A stretch of DNA of 64,000 bases from Sulfobacillus benefaciens (GCA_003023725.1 PXYT01000008.1:22752-86751); one strand, 5' to 3'; counted from the first letter of the stretch, positions 1 through 9,085 are shown. Notes: generated from the letters alone by a model not told the origin. A program made the numbers and translations.

Positions 1-564
1 ATCAATCGCATAGACAGAATCCCGTCCTCCCTTTTGCTCGATTGCCGCTCCTCGGGGGTAGCTCCATACCACCACAGGCAAGCCGTAACGATCGGCCTCC
101 TCCCGAATTTGGCGAAATTGCTCAAAGTCTTCATTCTGACGGGGAGATCCAACGTACAGCGTATATCCTACTGCATCGGCTCCTAGCCGCACTGCGTCTT
201 CCACTGTGGCAATCAGCGGAGATATAGGTTCGTCGTCCGATGGGATTTCGGTCTTCCCGTTGAGTTTTAAGATAAGCGGGACTTGACCGGCATAATCCCC
301 ATAATATTTTTGAGCCAACCCAATCTGACAGGCAATGGCCGAAAAATGGCCATCCAAGGCAATACGAAACTGGAATGAAGGATCCTGGCTTTCGGGAGCC
401 TCCAAAAAGTCTCGCGGTCCATGCTCCAACCCTTGATCAATGGGTAAGATCATGAGAGTGCCATTGCCGGGGCCTGTACCATAGAGTAAACGGTACAAAC
501 GAGCTTTCTTACCCGTGCTGAGATTCAGTTGATCAAGATGCGCACGAATTTCCTGGTTAGCCAT
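1..564 (-). CDS. fbaB: Class I fructose-bisphosphate aldolase, DhnA type (partial)
   Basis: The gene enters from the left edge, so only the first 188 codons are present. The reading frame is open from the ATG at 564 to base 1. It begins [13 protein letters not shown] and contains [13 protein letters not shown], the N-terminal signature of the DhnA/FbaB aldolases, and later [13 protein letters not shown] and VVWSYPRG, typical beta strands of this TIM barrel. The family cleaves or forms fructose-1,6-bisphosphate through a lysine Schiff base; that lysine lies beyond the window edge. An AAGGAG ribosome binding site precedes the ATG. The gene is divergent from the M61 peptidase, and the roughly 240 bases between them hold no other gene I can support. 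Confidence 0.85.
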   Translation of the reverse strand, partial: MANQEIRAHLDQLNLSTGKKARLYRLLYGTGPGNGTLMILPIDQGLEHGPRDFLEAPESQDPSFQFRIALDGHFSAIACQIGLAQKYYGDYAGQVPLILKLNGKTEIPSDDEPISPLIATVEDAVRLGADAVGYTLYVGSPRQNEDFEQFRQIREEADRYGLPVVVWSYPRGAAIEQKGGRDSVYAID

Positions 565-804
565 AGTCACTCCTTCATCCCTTTCCCTTCTTCAACAATT
601 ACTGCCATCTGGTCACAATGATACCAAAGCCTTCTGTGGAAGCGAAGCCGTCCCCCCAGCCTTGGCCCAAAATCCAGGGTCTTTTCTTGGGCAATCAGGA
701 CTTTTCGGGTAAGATAGTGACTGTAACCACTACCATTAAGTCCACAGTACCTACCTTGAGGAGGGTGTCTAACGAATCAGCCGCTTATACACTACCAAAT
801 TTCC

Positions 805-2514
805 ATGCAAAAGCCCAACACGCACCGCTTCCAAATCCGAATAGAGTGGCGCGGCGACACCCCGAAACATATGATGTGGCGGTTGCCAGTTTGGACTCCC
901 GGTTCCTATCTTATCAGAGAATTTTCGCGCCACATCGAATGGATACAGGCCTCGTCCGGAACAGAGCTTTTACCGATACACAAAATTGATAAAGCCACCT
1001 TTGAAGTTCAGTGCCCGGAAAACACTTCCCTGCTAACCCTGACGTATGAAGTCTTTGCTTATGACCTTTCCGTGCGAACCAGTTATCTGGACACCAGCCG
1101 CGGATATTTCAACGGAGCCAATGTTTTTCTTTATCCCGACACCGATATTGCCGCCGCCATCGAACTGGAGGTAATTCCAGATACCGGATGGGACGTCGCC
1201 ACGGCTCTGCCACGCCTCGATAAACCGGGGTACTGCTTTATAGCGTCTGATTACGACACCTTGGTCGACAGCCCCGTTGAAGCAGGCCATTTCCAACGCT
1301 ACATTTTTGAAGCCTGTGACGTAAGACATGAACTCATTTTCACGGGCTTTGAAGACGTGGATCTGTCGGCCTTGGTCCACGACATTCCCAGAATTGTCGA
1401 AGCTGCCCAATCCATCTTTCAATCGCCCTTGCCTTATACACGATATGTTTTTCTGGTTCATGGACAGGTCCAGTCAGGGGGCGGGTTGGAACACCGCAAT
1501 TCCGCCAGTATTATGTTTGACCCTTTTATGCTGCACGATCCGGAAAAATATTCGAGGATATTGGGCTTATTTGCCCACGAATATTTCCACTTATGGAACG
1601 TCAAGCGTCTGCGACCGACTTATCTGGGTCCCTTTGATTATCAACACGAGGTCTACACACCCTTGTTATGGGTGCTGGAAGGATGGACGGACTACTACGC
1701 CTGGATCCTGCTGGCTCGGTCGGGAGTGGTAGAATCCGGGCGAGTTCTGGATTATTTTGCCGAAGCTTTTCGACAACTCGATCTGATTCCGGCCCGGCAC
1801 CAGCAAAGCCTGACGCAAGCCTCGTTCGACACATGGATAAAATTGTACCGTCCTGACGGGAATACGCCCAACAATACTATCAGTTATTATCACAAGGGCG
1901 CACTGGTTGCGTTGGCTCTTGATTTGTCCCTGCGCCGGGCAACCGGAGGACGAGAAAGCCTGGACTCGGTCTTACGGGTTTTATGGACTTCCTACGGCGA
2001 TCAGGGATATCCGGATACCGCCGTCGATTCCGCCCTGGTGCAAATCGGCGGGCCCTTTATGCGTCAACTTCTGGACCAGTGGGTGTACGGCACGGAAGAC
2101 ATCCCAGACGACGTTTTTGACACTGTGGGATTAAAACTGCTTAGAGAGTTCAAAAATCTCAGTCAAAAAGTTCCCTATACCGGAATCGTGGCGGAACAAT
2201 CGGCCGCCCATTCGGTTGTCATCAAGCATGTGCTTAAAGGCAGTCCGGCCGAGTCAGCGGGATTGGCACCAGGCGACGAATGGATTGCCCTCAACAATTA
2301 CCGTATCCCGTTTGATGCCATTGAGGCCCGGCTATCCGCCTGTTCAGCTGATGAACCTATTACAATAACAATTTTCCGTCATCACGAGTTGCACACTTTC
2401 ACCCTAACCCCCGATTCCCCGCTTCCCGACAGATGGCGCTTTGTTACAGACCCTCTAGCCGCCGAAGAGGCCCGCACCCGGTTCACGGAGTGGATGGGAA
2501 CACCGATTCCCTGA
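805..2514 (+). CDS. M61 family metallopeptidase with C-terminal PDZ domain
   Basis: A 569-residue protein of the M61 (glycyl aminopeptidase) family. The zinc motif HEYFHLWNVKRLRP starts near residue 258 (HEXXH), followed about 35 residues later by LEGWTDYYA, which carries the third ligand glutamate. Residues 1-150 form the beta-rich M61 N-terminal domain. Residues ~460-550 form a PDZ domain (GSPAESAGLAPGDEWIALN). No signal peptide or membrane segment is visible, so a cytoplasmic role in peptide degradation is likely. The start is uncertain: the first ATG (805) has no ribosome binding site, and the in-frame upstream codons encode IHYQIS, which resembles the usual start of this family. A strong GAGGAGGG lies at 758-765 without a canonical in-frame start after it. 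Confidence 0.85.
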   Translation: MQKPNTHRFQIRIEWRGDTPKHMMWRLPVWTPGSYLIREFSRHIEWIQASSGTELLPIHKIDKATFEVQCPENTSLLTLTYEVFAYDLSVRTSYLDTSRGYFNGANVFLYPDTDIAAAIELEVIPDTGWDVATALPRLDKPGYCFIASDYDTLVDSPVEAGHFQRYIFEACDVRHELIFTGFEDVDLSALVHDIPRIVEAAQSIFQSPLPYTRYVFLVHGQVQSGGGLEHRNSASIMFDPFMLHDPEKYSRILGLFAHEYFHLWNVKRLRPTYLGPFDYQHEVYTPLLWVLEGWTDYYAWILLARSGVVESGRVLDYFAEAFRQLDLIPARHQQSLTQASFDTWIKLYRPDGNTPNNTISYYHKGALVALALDLSLRRATGGRESLDSVLRVLWTSYGDQGYPDTAVDSALVQIGGPFMRQLLDQWVYGTEDIPDDVFDTVGLKLLREFKNLSQKVPYTGIVAEQSAAHSVVIKHVLKGSPAESAGLAPGDEWIALNNYRIPFDAIEARLSACSADEPITITIFRHHELHTFTLTPDSPLPDRWRFVTDPLAAEEARTRFTEWMGTPIP

Positions 2515-2682
2515 AGCAGAGTGTGTGTTCACCACATGCGGCAAGCAATCGCGGGCTAATTCGTCGCAAAGAGGCTAAGAAATGCGGGCAGCTATAGTAG
2601 ATTTGGTGCGAACATGTCGGTTGCCAAAATTTCGATTTCGCGGTATGGTCTTGGGAAAAGTTTTGTCAAGGTGGTTGGTGGA

Positions 2683-3258
2683 ATGTCTGAGACGATGTGG
2701 CCCACGCGGGACCACTCATGGCAATTACTAAACCGTTATACGAAAAACCCGTCCCTTATCAAACACGCATTAGCCGTCGAAGCAGTGATGAAGGCTTTCG
2801 CCGAACGCTATCACGAGGATCCCAAATTGTACGGCCATGTAGGGCTTCTCCACGATTTCGATTATGAAGCTTTTCCTGAAATCGGCGCCCATACCGTGGA
2901 AGGAGCAAAAATTCTCACAGCTGAGGGATTTCCGGATGTCATCATTGAAGCCATTCAGTCCCATGTGACGGAAAATAACATTCCCCGAGACACATGGCTG
3001 AAAAAGTCTATTTACGCAGCCGACGAGTTAACTGGGTTCATCGTGGCGGTCACTTTGGTTCGTCCCGCAAAAAGTTTAAGTGAAGTGACTCCAAAATCTG
3101 TGAAGAAAAAACTTAAAGACAAAAGTTTTGCCAAGGGCGTTAATCGCGATGATGTTTATCGCGGCGCCATAGGACTGGACATGGAGCTCGATGAGCTCAT
3201 TGAATTTATTGTCCAGGCCCTTATACCCCACGCCCATGTTCTTGATCTCAATCCGTAA
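2683..3258 (+). CDS. HD-domain phosphohydrolase
   Basis: A protein of about 191 residues with an HD domain. The metal motif LLHDFDYE and the downstream AHTVEGAKIL, AIQSHVTENN and IYAADELTGF match HDIG-type hydrolases that bind one or two metals and cleave phosphoesters; the substrate cannot be read from sequence. I chose the ATG at 2683 (MSETMWPTRDHSW) because an AAGGTGG lies just upstream and similar proteins begin near here; an upstream in-frame ATG at 2614 would add 23 unrelated residues. The gene ends inside a shared bidirectional terminator and is convergent with the DUF2203 gene. Confidence 0.75.
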   Translation: MSETMWPTRDHSWQLLNRYTKNPSLIKHALAVEAVMKAFAERYHEDPKLYGHVGLLHDFDYEAFPEIGAHTVEGAKILTAEGFPDVIIEAIQSHVTENNIPRDTWLKKSIYAADELTGFIVAVTLVRPAKSLSEVTPKSVKKKLKDKSFAKGVNRDDVYRGAIGLDMELDELIEFIVQALIPHAHVLDLNP

Positions 3259-3296
3259 CGGCGACGGAGGGAAATTCTGTCGCCGTTACGGATTGA
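3248..3296. terminator. Bidirectional terminator containing both stop codons
   Basis: A perfect 18-bp inverted repeat (3248-3265 with 3279-3296, 13-base loop) separates the convergent HD hydrolase and DUF2203 genes. The TAA codons of both genes lie inside the two arms, so both proteins end in Asn-Pro. T tracts outside the arms are weak. Confidence 0.75.
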
Positions 3297-3699
3297 TCTT
3301 TCCTATGGGTTTCCGGCCCGCATACCCTTCTTCCAGTCCATGGTAGTATTGGACGGATTCCTCATCAATGCGCCAGCATAGGTAAACAGGACGCCCGTCG
3401 ATTTCGGCCGGGAAGTCAATCAGCCCGAGTTCCACGTCGGTTACCCGGCAACCAAGCTGGTTGATGACAGCCAGCAATTGATTGGCTTCATTCACGACCT
3501 GATCAAATTCTTTTTTGGCAATCTGATAATCCGTTAACATTATCAAATTGCCATCTTTTCGATAACCGACTTCCCGAATATCACGCATTTCCTCATATTT
3601 CTTCCGGGCTTGATCCTGCAGAGAACGCAGACCTAATAAGTGTTCACGAAGTGCTGGCAACAAATGGTTTGCTTCTTTCAGTGTAAATTGTCGAGTCAT
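3286..3699 (-). CDS. DUF2203 family protein
   Basis: A 137-residue protein (MTRQFTLKEANHLLPALREH) recognisable as DUF2203. The N-terminal half is a predicted coiled coil. The C-terminal half has the conserved GLIDFPAEIDGRPVYLCWR and a GLEEGYAGRKPI end. No catalytic function is established for the family. The start at 3699 follows a GGGAGG. The gene begins 16 bases downstream of the adenosyltransferase stop, so the two are probably cotranscribed. Confidence 0.8.
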   Translation of the reverse strand: MTRQFTLKEANHLLPALREHLLGLRSLQDQARKKYEEMRDIREVGYRKDGNLIMLTDYQIAKKEFDQVVNEANQLLAVINQLGCRVTDVELGLIDFPAEIDGRPVYLCWRIDEESVQYYHGLEEGYAGRKPIGKINP

Positions 3700-3715
3700 A
3701 CATCCTCCCTCACCC

Positions 3716-4264
3716 TCAGAATTCCGCTTTGATATCCGACACACCTTTTAGGCGGTTCGCCTCTCTAGCTGCAACGAAGAGAAAATCGGAAAGACGGTTT
3801 AAATATTTGAGATGGAGCGCGAATGACGCATCCACGTTCACAAGCGCCACCATTCGTCTTTCAGCCCTCCTGACGACGGTTCTGGCCTGATGGAGAATTG
3901 CTGCTGCCGGATCGCCCCCTGGTAAAATAAATTGTCTTAACGGCGGTAAATGTTCTTCCAGCTGATCTATCCATTTCTCGAGTACCTCGACTGAGTCGTC
4001 AGGTAGCCGATTCGCTCTGTCCGGGCTCACATTGGACAAATCCGCCCCCAAAGCAAACAGCGTGTTTTGTATAAGAATTAACATCCCCGTGATGCTGCTG
4101 TCTTCCGATTTTAGAAAAGACAGGGCTATGCCAACAACAGCATTCGCTTCGTCAATGGTCCCATAAACATCCACGCGCGGATCATTTTTAGAAACCCGTT
4201 TGACGTCGCCATGTCCCCATAAACTTGTCATTCCGCCGTCCCCGGTTTTCGTATAAATTTTCAT
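3716..4264 (-). CDS. Cob(I)yrinic acid a,c-diamide adenosyltransferase, PduO type
   Basis: A 182-residue ATP:cob(I)alamin adenosyltransferase of the PduO/MMAB family, which transfers the adenosyl group of ATP to Co(I) corrinoid to make coenzyme B12. The ATP-binding N-terminus MKIYTKTGDGGMTSLWG is typical, as are PRVDVYGTIDEANA and the C-terminal AERRMVAL and YLNRLSDFLFVAAR segments. The start at 4264 leaves the standard N-terminus; an in-frame ATG at 4282 adds only six residues. It leads a two-gene unit with DUF2203. No other cobalamin gene is nearby. Confidence 0.9.
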   Translation of the reverse strand: MKIYTKTGDGGMTSLWGHGDVKRVSKNDPRVDVYGTIDEANAVVGIALSFLKSEDSSITGMLILIQNTLFALGADLSNVSPDRANRLPDDSVEVLEKWIDQLEEHLPPLRQFILPGGDPAAAILHQARTVVRRAERRMVALVNVDASFALHLKYLNRLSDFLFVAAREANRLKGVSDIKAEF

Positions 4265-4466
4265 CCTGTACCCCCGTTGCAATGTGGATTCTTTGAATCC
4301 AGATTAGCACGAAAGGCATAAGAACCCTATCCCCGAAAACATATCGCAACACGCCTCCGGCGACAGTCCAACCACTGCCCTTCGTCTCTATTTTACGAGA
4401 ACGCACGGTTTCGGAAAAGACAAACCCAATATCCCGAGCCTACAGCTTCACCACCACAAATCAAGG

Positions 4467-4492
4467 AGAGCCCCCCATATCCAGCGGGCTCT
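4467..4492 (-). terminator. Probable terminator after the VanW gene
   Basis: AGAGCCC and GGGCTCT form a 7-bp stem with a 12-base loop, about 65 bases beyond the VanW stop. The following minus-strand sequence is only moderately T-rich. The rest of the stretch 4265-4555 shows no gene. Confidence 0.4.
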
Positions 4493-4555
4493 GAGGGTGT
4501 GGATAACTTTTCATGTGCTCCGTAAAGTTAAATCCCGCGGAAAAAGCCGCCGTCA

Positions 4556-5440
4556 TTACGGATGCCCGGGCACCCCGTCCGGTCTCTGCATCGAGGCCCT
4601 ACTACGTTCCATTATACGCGGGCTTGGACGGTACCGGTCAATTCCCAGCTGCTTGATGACCCCGCCCTTATTCTCTTTGATTTCCAGCCAGTTCTGCACT
4701 CGAACTCCATCTTGTCCAGGAGCCAGAATTTTCTCCTCACCGGGTTTTAAGTCGCTGCGATAACGGACGATAGTCTTAAAGGGATAAATTGCCAAAATTT
4801 TGTGATGAACCGAAATATCGGGTCCCGCACTGGTTCCCATAATTTTTACCACCATATGCCGCTTTTGAGCGTCAGCCACTATCAGAACCGGGGTCTTGCG
4901 GTTGTTTCGAAACCGGAAGTCGAGATAGTCTCCCGCAACCGTGGCATCTTCTCCTGGCGGCAAATAGGGTACGGTCAACCCGTGCTGGTGCCGTTCGACA
5001 ACCGTAAGCCCTGTTCTCAAAATCGCGGAATAGAGGGTAGAAGAGCCCTGACAGACGCCTCCTCCCACAGACGGAACAATACGGTCGCCCATAAAGGCCC
5101 GGCCCCATCCATATCCATTTTCTTCGGTATAAGGCCCCACAACAGCATAGTAGGAAAACATTTTTCCTGGACCCACAACCGTGCCATTGAGCCTCCGTGC
5201 CGCCAATTCAATATTTTCCGCCTGGCTTGCGCTGGCATGAGAGTAATTTGTGGTTTGTTTGCCGAGAACGTACGGCAATTTCAAATCCCCGACTTGCGTC
5301 TCCCAATTACGTGTGGTTAGGCTCACGACTATCGGCGCTAATTCGTGATGTTCCCTTTCAGACAAAGTGGCAGGAGCGCGATGGAGAATAGGGTGGAGAA
5401 AGAGTCCTAAAACCGTACTCACAAACCATAGAAGCTTCAT
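4556..5440 (-). CDS. VanW family protein with C-terminal G5-like region
   Basis: A 294-residue secreted protein. Starting at 5440 (MKLLWFVSTVLGLFLHP) it has a short hydrophobic export signal. The VanW domain follows: SQAENIELAARRLNGTVVGPGKMFSYYAVVGP is its hallmark region, with VGGGVCQGSSTLYSAIL further on. The end (KPGEEKILAPGQDGVRVQNWLEI) resembles a G5 domain. VanW proteins are linked to the cell envelope of Gram-positive bacteria but their biochemical role is unknown. The true start is taken at the residue that leaves a good signal peptide; the frame stays open upstream to 5524. Confidence 0.85.
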   Translation of the reverse strand: MKLLWFVSTVLGLFLHPILHRAPATLSEREHHELAPIVVSLTTRNWETQVGDLKLPYVLGKQTTNYSHASASQAENIELAARRLNGTVVGPGKMFSYYAVVGPYTEENGYGWGRAFMGDRIVPSVGGGVCQGSSTLYSAILRTGLTVVERHQHGLTVPYLPPGEDATVAGDYLDFRFRNNRKTPVLIVADAQKRHMVVKIMGTSAGPDISVHHKILAIYPFKTIVRYRSDLKPGEEKILAPGQDGVRVQNWLEIKENKGGVIKQLGIDRYRPSPRIMERSRASMQRPDGVPGHP

Positions 5441-5921
5441 CGATCCGTCGCATCCTTTCCCGTTTCGCCTTAATTTGATGAACAATGAAAGTCTCACGTT
5501 GTGAACGCTCCTATCATTCCCCACACCAAGCTTTTTGACTCCTAAGCCCTCTGATCCACCCCAGGCGTCGTTCCTTTAAGGGTATGCAGATTTTATGATG
5601 GGTCGGGCCATTGTTACGATGCCTATCATCTGAAGGCAAAACCGGATTGTGTGATGGATCGGAATTCCCATGAAGGAAGTTTTCCGCCGCGGAAAACACC
5701 TGGGACACGTATTAACGCGCTCTGGAATCGGCAGTCTTAAGGTACTAACGCGTCGAATAGTTCATGATTAGTAACGTTAAGCACCATGTGGTCTCCCTGG
5801 CCCGGGGCCGCACCGTTGCGCGGTTAGTCATGGTGATTCGCGTCCCCGAGTTTATTAAAGGTTCTCGACTCTCGCTGGGGACTCTCTGGGTTTGCGGACG
5901 GGCATACGGAAAAACCTCCGC

Positions 5922-5969
5922 TTGACACGACACCATTCAGTGCCATATTATCCAAATAGGCCACTGAAT
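5922..5969 (+). promoter_or_regulatory. Promoter and operator of the arsR-type gene
   Basis: TTGACA at 5922-5927 is followed by CATATT at 5944-5949 (16-base spacer). An inverted repeat ATTCAGTG (5935-5942) and CACTGAAT (5962-5969) with a 19-base centre brackets the -10 box and abuts the GTG start of the regulator at 5971. This is the usual arrangement for autorepression by an ArsR protein. Confidence 0.6.
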
Positions 5970-5970
5970 A

Positions 5971-6312
5971 GTGTCTTTTAGCGAGAGGGGGGATCTTCCC
6001 ACGAGAGATGTCTTTAGCGCGATTGCCGATCCCACTCGCCGCCAGATGCTCGACGTTCTGGCGCAAGTCGATGAGTTGCCTCTCTACGAGATGACCGCCA
6101 AGTTCCACATGGGTCGTACGGGAGTGTCCAAGCATCTGGCCATCCTTAAAGAGGCCGGGCTTGTAGAGGACCGCAAAGTGGGACGGGAATCAAGGTACCA
6201 CCTGAACGCCGCTCGCCTGCACGAGGTTCAGGAGTGGGTATCGTTCTATGAGCGGTTCTGGACCCAACGGATTGATCGTTTGAAGGACCTGCTGGAGGAA
6301 GACAACACATGA
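5971..6312 (+). CDS. ArsR/SmtB family transcriptional regulator
   Basis: A 113-residue winged-helix regulator. It contains DVFSAIADPTRRQMLDVL, the classical start of metal-independent ArsR regulators, and the recognition helix region HMGRTGVSKHLAILKEAGLV, followed by the wing RESRYHLN. No cysteine pairs for metal sensing are seen. GTG at 5971 is the only reasonable start. Its stop overlaps the ATG of the AHSA1 gene (ATGA-type), so the two are translated together; such ArsR/AHSA1 pairs are common. It probably represses this small operon through the palindrome just upstream. Confidence 0.9.
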   Translation: MSFSERGDLPTRDVFSAIADPTRRQMLDVLAQVDELPLYEMTAKFHMGRTGVSKHLAILKEAGLVEDRKVGRESRYHLNAARLHEVQEWVSFYERFWTQRIDRLKDLLEEDNT

Positions 6313-6752
6313 GTGAAACAGTTTCGTTGGATTTCGAGATAAAGAGCCCCATCGAGCGCGTGTGGCATGCCCTGACAGATCCAACCACCCTTGCCAAGTG
6401 GATGTTTTTTGAAACGGACGACTTTCAGCCCGTCGTCGGACATCACTTTCAATTTCGCGGCAAGGAGGCCACAGGCTGGACCGGGATTGTCGATTGTAAG
6501 GTACTGATAGTCGACGAGCCACATCGGCTGTCCTACACCTGGGTGACCGAGGGACAGTTAGGCCAACACCGGACCACCGTCAGCTGGACGCTGACGGCCT
6601 CCGACAACGGCATGACCCAGATTCATTTGGAGCAGAGGGGATTCGACCGCGAAACTAAGCAGGAGATCGACGGCGCCAAGTACGGCTGGACGCATCAACT
6701 GAACCAATTGAGGGATCTGCTCACACCCTCAAACAATGCGAACGAGGTATGA
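6309..6752 (+). CDS. SRPBCC/AHSA1 family protein
   Basis: A 147-residue START-like fold protein of the AHSA1 (Hsp90 activator homologue C-terminal domain) type. The start FEIKSPIERVWHALTDPTTLAKWMF and the SYTWVTE and WTLTASDNGMTQIHLEQRGF strands are diagnostic. The fold makes a hydrophobic ligand cavity; the ligand is unknown. It is cotranscribed with the ArsR regulator and overlaps it by four bases. No gene is visible in the following 257 bases. Confidence 0.9.
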   Translation: MSETVSLDFEIKSPIERVWHALTDPTTLAKWMFFETDDFQPVVGHHFQFRGKEATGWTGIVDCKVLIVDEPHRLSYTWVTEGQLGQHRTTVSWTLTASDNGMTQIHLEQRGFDRETKQEIDGAKYGWTHQLNQLRDLLTPSNNANEV

Positions 6753-7009
6753 GACGGGCCCCGAAACCCATGGTTCAGTGATGGTCGACGTCAAGCCATG
6801 GCGAGTCAACGCTGAGCCCCGGGGCAGAACTGCAGGCAACGCCTCCCAAATTGCCCGGCAGATCGGGTTGTTTAACAACGCCTCCGATCGGGCTTGTATT
6901 CTACCGAGGGGAACACTCTCGAACAGCTGTTGGATCGGGGTTCCAGGGTATTCCAAGTAACAGAATTTCTTCTGTGCGCGAAATACAGAAACAAGAAGGA
7001 GGCGTGGAA

Positions 7010-7474
7010 ATGTCGTATGTCGTTGATTTTAGCAAGGTGTCAACGGTTGGGTTAGCGTCGTCACCGGTAGCAGAAGCCCTGGCAGGTTTGCGTGCGAATG
7101 AAGCCCGTTACTTTATGAACAAATATCAGCATACATTTACCGTTGTACCCGCCAACGAAAGCCAGGAGACATTGGATTACGTCCGCCGCATTTTGAAAGA
7201 AGAGCGCGGTATTGAGTTGGCCGCCAAAGCTTTAGAAACGTCTCGGTTTCAAGTGAAAAACCTCAAATTTGCCTACGTTCTTTATGAGGACGGTCTTGCG
7301 GTCAATGTCATGTATGCAGTGGACGAGCCGAAGAAGCGAGCGGTAGGGTTTAAACTGTCTGAGGGGATGGAGGTACCCAAAGAACTGGAGGGGAAGTTTA
7401 AATTTGCTAAGCAAAAGTCTAAACTGGCCGGCACTATTCGTGGTTCATTCTTTGTCATTAAAGGGGATTATTGA
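7010..7474 (+). CDS. Hypothetical protein, 154 residues
   Basis: I do not recognise this family. The ATG at 7010 follows a perfect AAGAAGGAGG. The protein (MSYVVDFSKVSTVGL) is soluble, rich in Lys and Glu, without cysteines or membrane segments, and predicted mixed alpha/beta; the middle FQVKNLKFAYVLYEDGLAVN and the C-terminal KSKLAGTIRGSFFVIKGDY look like beta strands. The frame is open upstream to 6851 but that part has no ribosome binding site. It stands alone, between the AHSA1 gene and hom. The strong ribosome binding site suggests good expression. Confidence 0.6.
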   Translation: MSYVVDFSKVSTVGLASSPVAEALAGLRANEARYFMNKYQHTFTVVPANESQETLDYVRRILKEERGIELAAKALETSRFQVKNLKFAYVLYEDGLAVNVMYAVDEPKKRAVGFKLSEGMEVPKELEGKFKFAKQKSKLAGTIRGSFFVIKGDY

Positions 7475-7939
7475 AGCCAGCAAGAGCGCCCGAGGAGGCA
7501 ATTCAGCCATTGCTGTCGTTCACACTGTTTGTCGGGGCGCAGTTGAAACATCGTGTTTGCCTCTTCTCACGTAAAACTTCATCACGCTAATCATGAACAA
7601 ACGGGAATGTTAGTGCAGTAAAAGCTGGAGCGGATCCACCTCCTTTGCCAACAATCTCGGCCACCCTTTAAAAATGTCACCGCTTGAGAGTGAGAGGTTT
7701 GGGAGCTACCGGGAAACATCTCTCGCCTGGATTATTTTTTCTTGACTGGCCGTGTTCCGTTTCGCTTCACATCGCTGTCACCCTGCAGGAAACCACTCGG
7801 AGCGAAACAGAACTTACACTAGTACGATACAAAACCGTCTCGAAATCTTAAAAACGTGCAAGTGCGGCCAATCTGTGGCAAACTAGAAACGATTGGTATT
7901 ATTCCCGAAAATGTAAAGGGATTTAAGTCAGGTGACAGG
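7475..7939. other. Intergenic region upstream of hom
   Basis: About 465 bases without a supportable gene. I looked for a T-box or amino-acid riboswitch in front of homoserine dehydrogenase and saw no T-box sequence. TTGACT occurs at 7742 but no matching -10 box sits 16-18 bases downstream. Confidence 0.4.
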
Positions 7940-9055
7940 ATGAAGACAACACGTATCGGAATTTTAGGGCTTGGCACGGTGGGCAAGGGTGTCGTCGAGG
8001 CCTTGGGGCGCCAAAACACCGTAGTAATAGACAAAATTTTGGTCCGCGAACCCTATCGTTATAACAGCGATCTGCCTTTGACCACCAACGTGTGGGAAAT
8101 TATTGAAGATCCTGATATCGATATCGTGGTCGAAGTCATGGGCGGCGTTGATCCTGCCTATGAGTACCTAAGCTCTGCACTTCATTCCGGGAAATCCGTG
8201 GTGACAGCCAACAAAGAAGTGGTGGCTCGTTATGGACCGGAATTGATGGAACTAGCCCGTCAAAATCGTCAGGGATTCTTGTTCGAAGCCAGCGTAGGAG
8301 GTGGCATTCCTATACTTGATGCCTTGACATGGCATCTTCGTGCAACGCCTATTCATGCCGTTGAGGGGGTCGTCAACGGCACCACCAATTTCATACTGAA
8401 TCAAATGGAACAAGGCATGGAATTTTCTGCTGCCTTGCAACGGGCTCAAGCGCTGGGTCTGGCCGAGCAAAACCCTTCTGCGGATGTGGAAGGGTGGGAC
8501 AGCGCACGCAAGCTGTCGATTCTAGCGGGACTCGCATTTAGTTCCTGGATTCATGCCGAAAAGGAACACGTCTTGGGAATAACGCACGTGAAATCCTGTC
8601 ATTTGCGCCGATTACACGAGATGGGCTTTGGGCTGCGGCTCGTAGCCCGTGCGCAACGCCAACCGTCGTCCATAGGCTTTGTGGTGGCTCCAACCGTTTA
8701 CCCCCGGGGTCACCGGTATCTTAAACTGGCCGGATCGCAAAATGCCATTGGAATTTTTTCGGAAGCAGGCACCACATGGATCGAGGGTCCAGGAGCCGGG
8801 GGAATTGCCACGGCCAGCAGTATCATCGCCGACATCCAGCGCATTCGGTTTAGCATTCCCGATCGCGAGCCTCTTTTCTTTGAGGATTTCCCTGCGGCCG
8901 ACATCGATGACTCTTACTTGATTTTCACGGAGGATCCCTATCAACCGCTTCCCGACATCCCCGATTCCCTGCAAAAGGGAGCAGGATATCTTGTCTCGCC
9001 CCATGCCTTGCCGCCCGAAACCGGACTGGTGCAATATCGGTTCAGAATTCAGTAA
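7940..9055 (+). CDS. hom: Homoserine dehydrogenase
   Basis: A 371-residue enzyme that reduces aspartate semialdehyde to homoserine with NAD(P)H, in the threonine/methionine branch of the aspartate pathway. The Rossmann motif GLGTVGKG is at residues ~9-16. VVTANKEVVARYG, FEASVGGGIPI, GVVNGTTNFIL and ADVEGWDSARKLSILAGLAF are family signatures covering the catalytic region. The protein ends shortly after the catalytic domain, so the C-terminal ACT domain that gives threonine feedback in many homologues is absent. The start at 7940 follows AGGTGACAGG. It is a single-gene unit closed by a strong hairpin. Confidence 0.93.
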   Translation: MKTTRIGILGLGTVGKGVVEALGRQNTVVIDKILVREPYRYNSDLPLTTNVWEIIEDPDIDIVVEVMGGVDPAYEYLSSALHSGKSVVTANKEVVARYGPELMELARQNRQGFLFEASVGGGIPILDALTWHLRATPIHAVEGVVNGTTNFILNQMEQGMEFSAALQRAQALGLAEQNPSADVEGWDSARKLSILAGLAFSSWIHAEKEHVLGITHVKSCHLRRLHEMGFGLRLVARAQRQPSSIGFVVAPTVYPRGHRYLKLAGSQNAIGIFSEAGTTWIEGPGAGGIATASSIIADIQRIRFSIPDREPLFFEDFPAADIDDSYLIFTEDPYQPLPDIPDSLQKGAGYLVSPHALPPETGLVQYRFRIQ

Positions 9056-9078
9056 GGGCGGCCGCGGCCGCCCTTACT
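9051..9078. terminator. Terminator between hom and the SASP gene
   Basis: A perfect 28-base palindrome rich in GGCCG directly covers the hom stop codon, and it lies just past the stop of the convergent SASP gene (9086). With almost no loop it may form as a shorter stem in RNA. It can serve both directions. Confidence 0.6.
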
Positions 9079-9085
9079 TTGGGGT

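Noticed and set aside
7475..7939. T-box or amino-acid riboswitch before hom
   Set aside because: No T-box sequence, specifier hairpin or terminator/antiterminator pair could be found.
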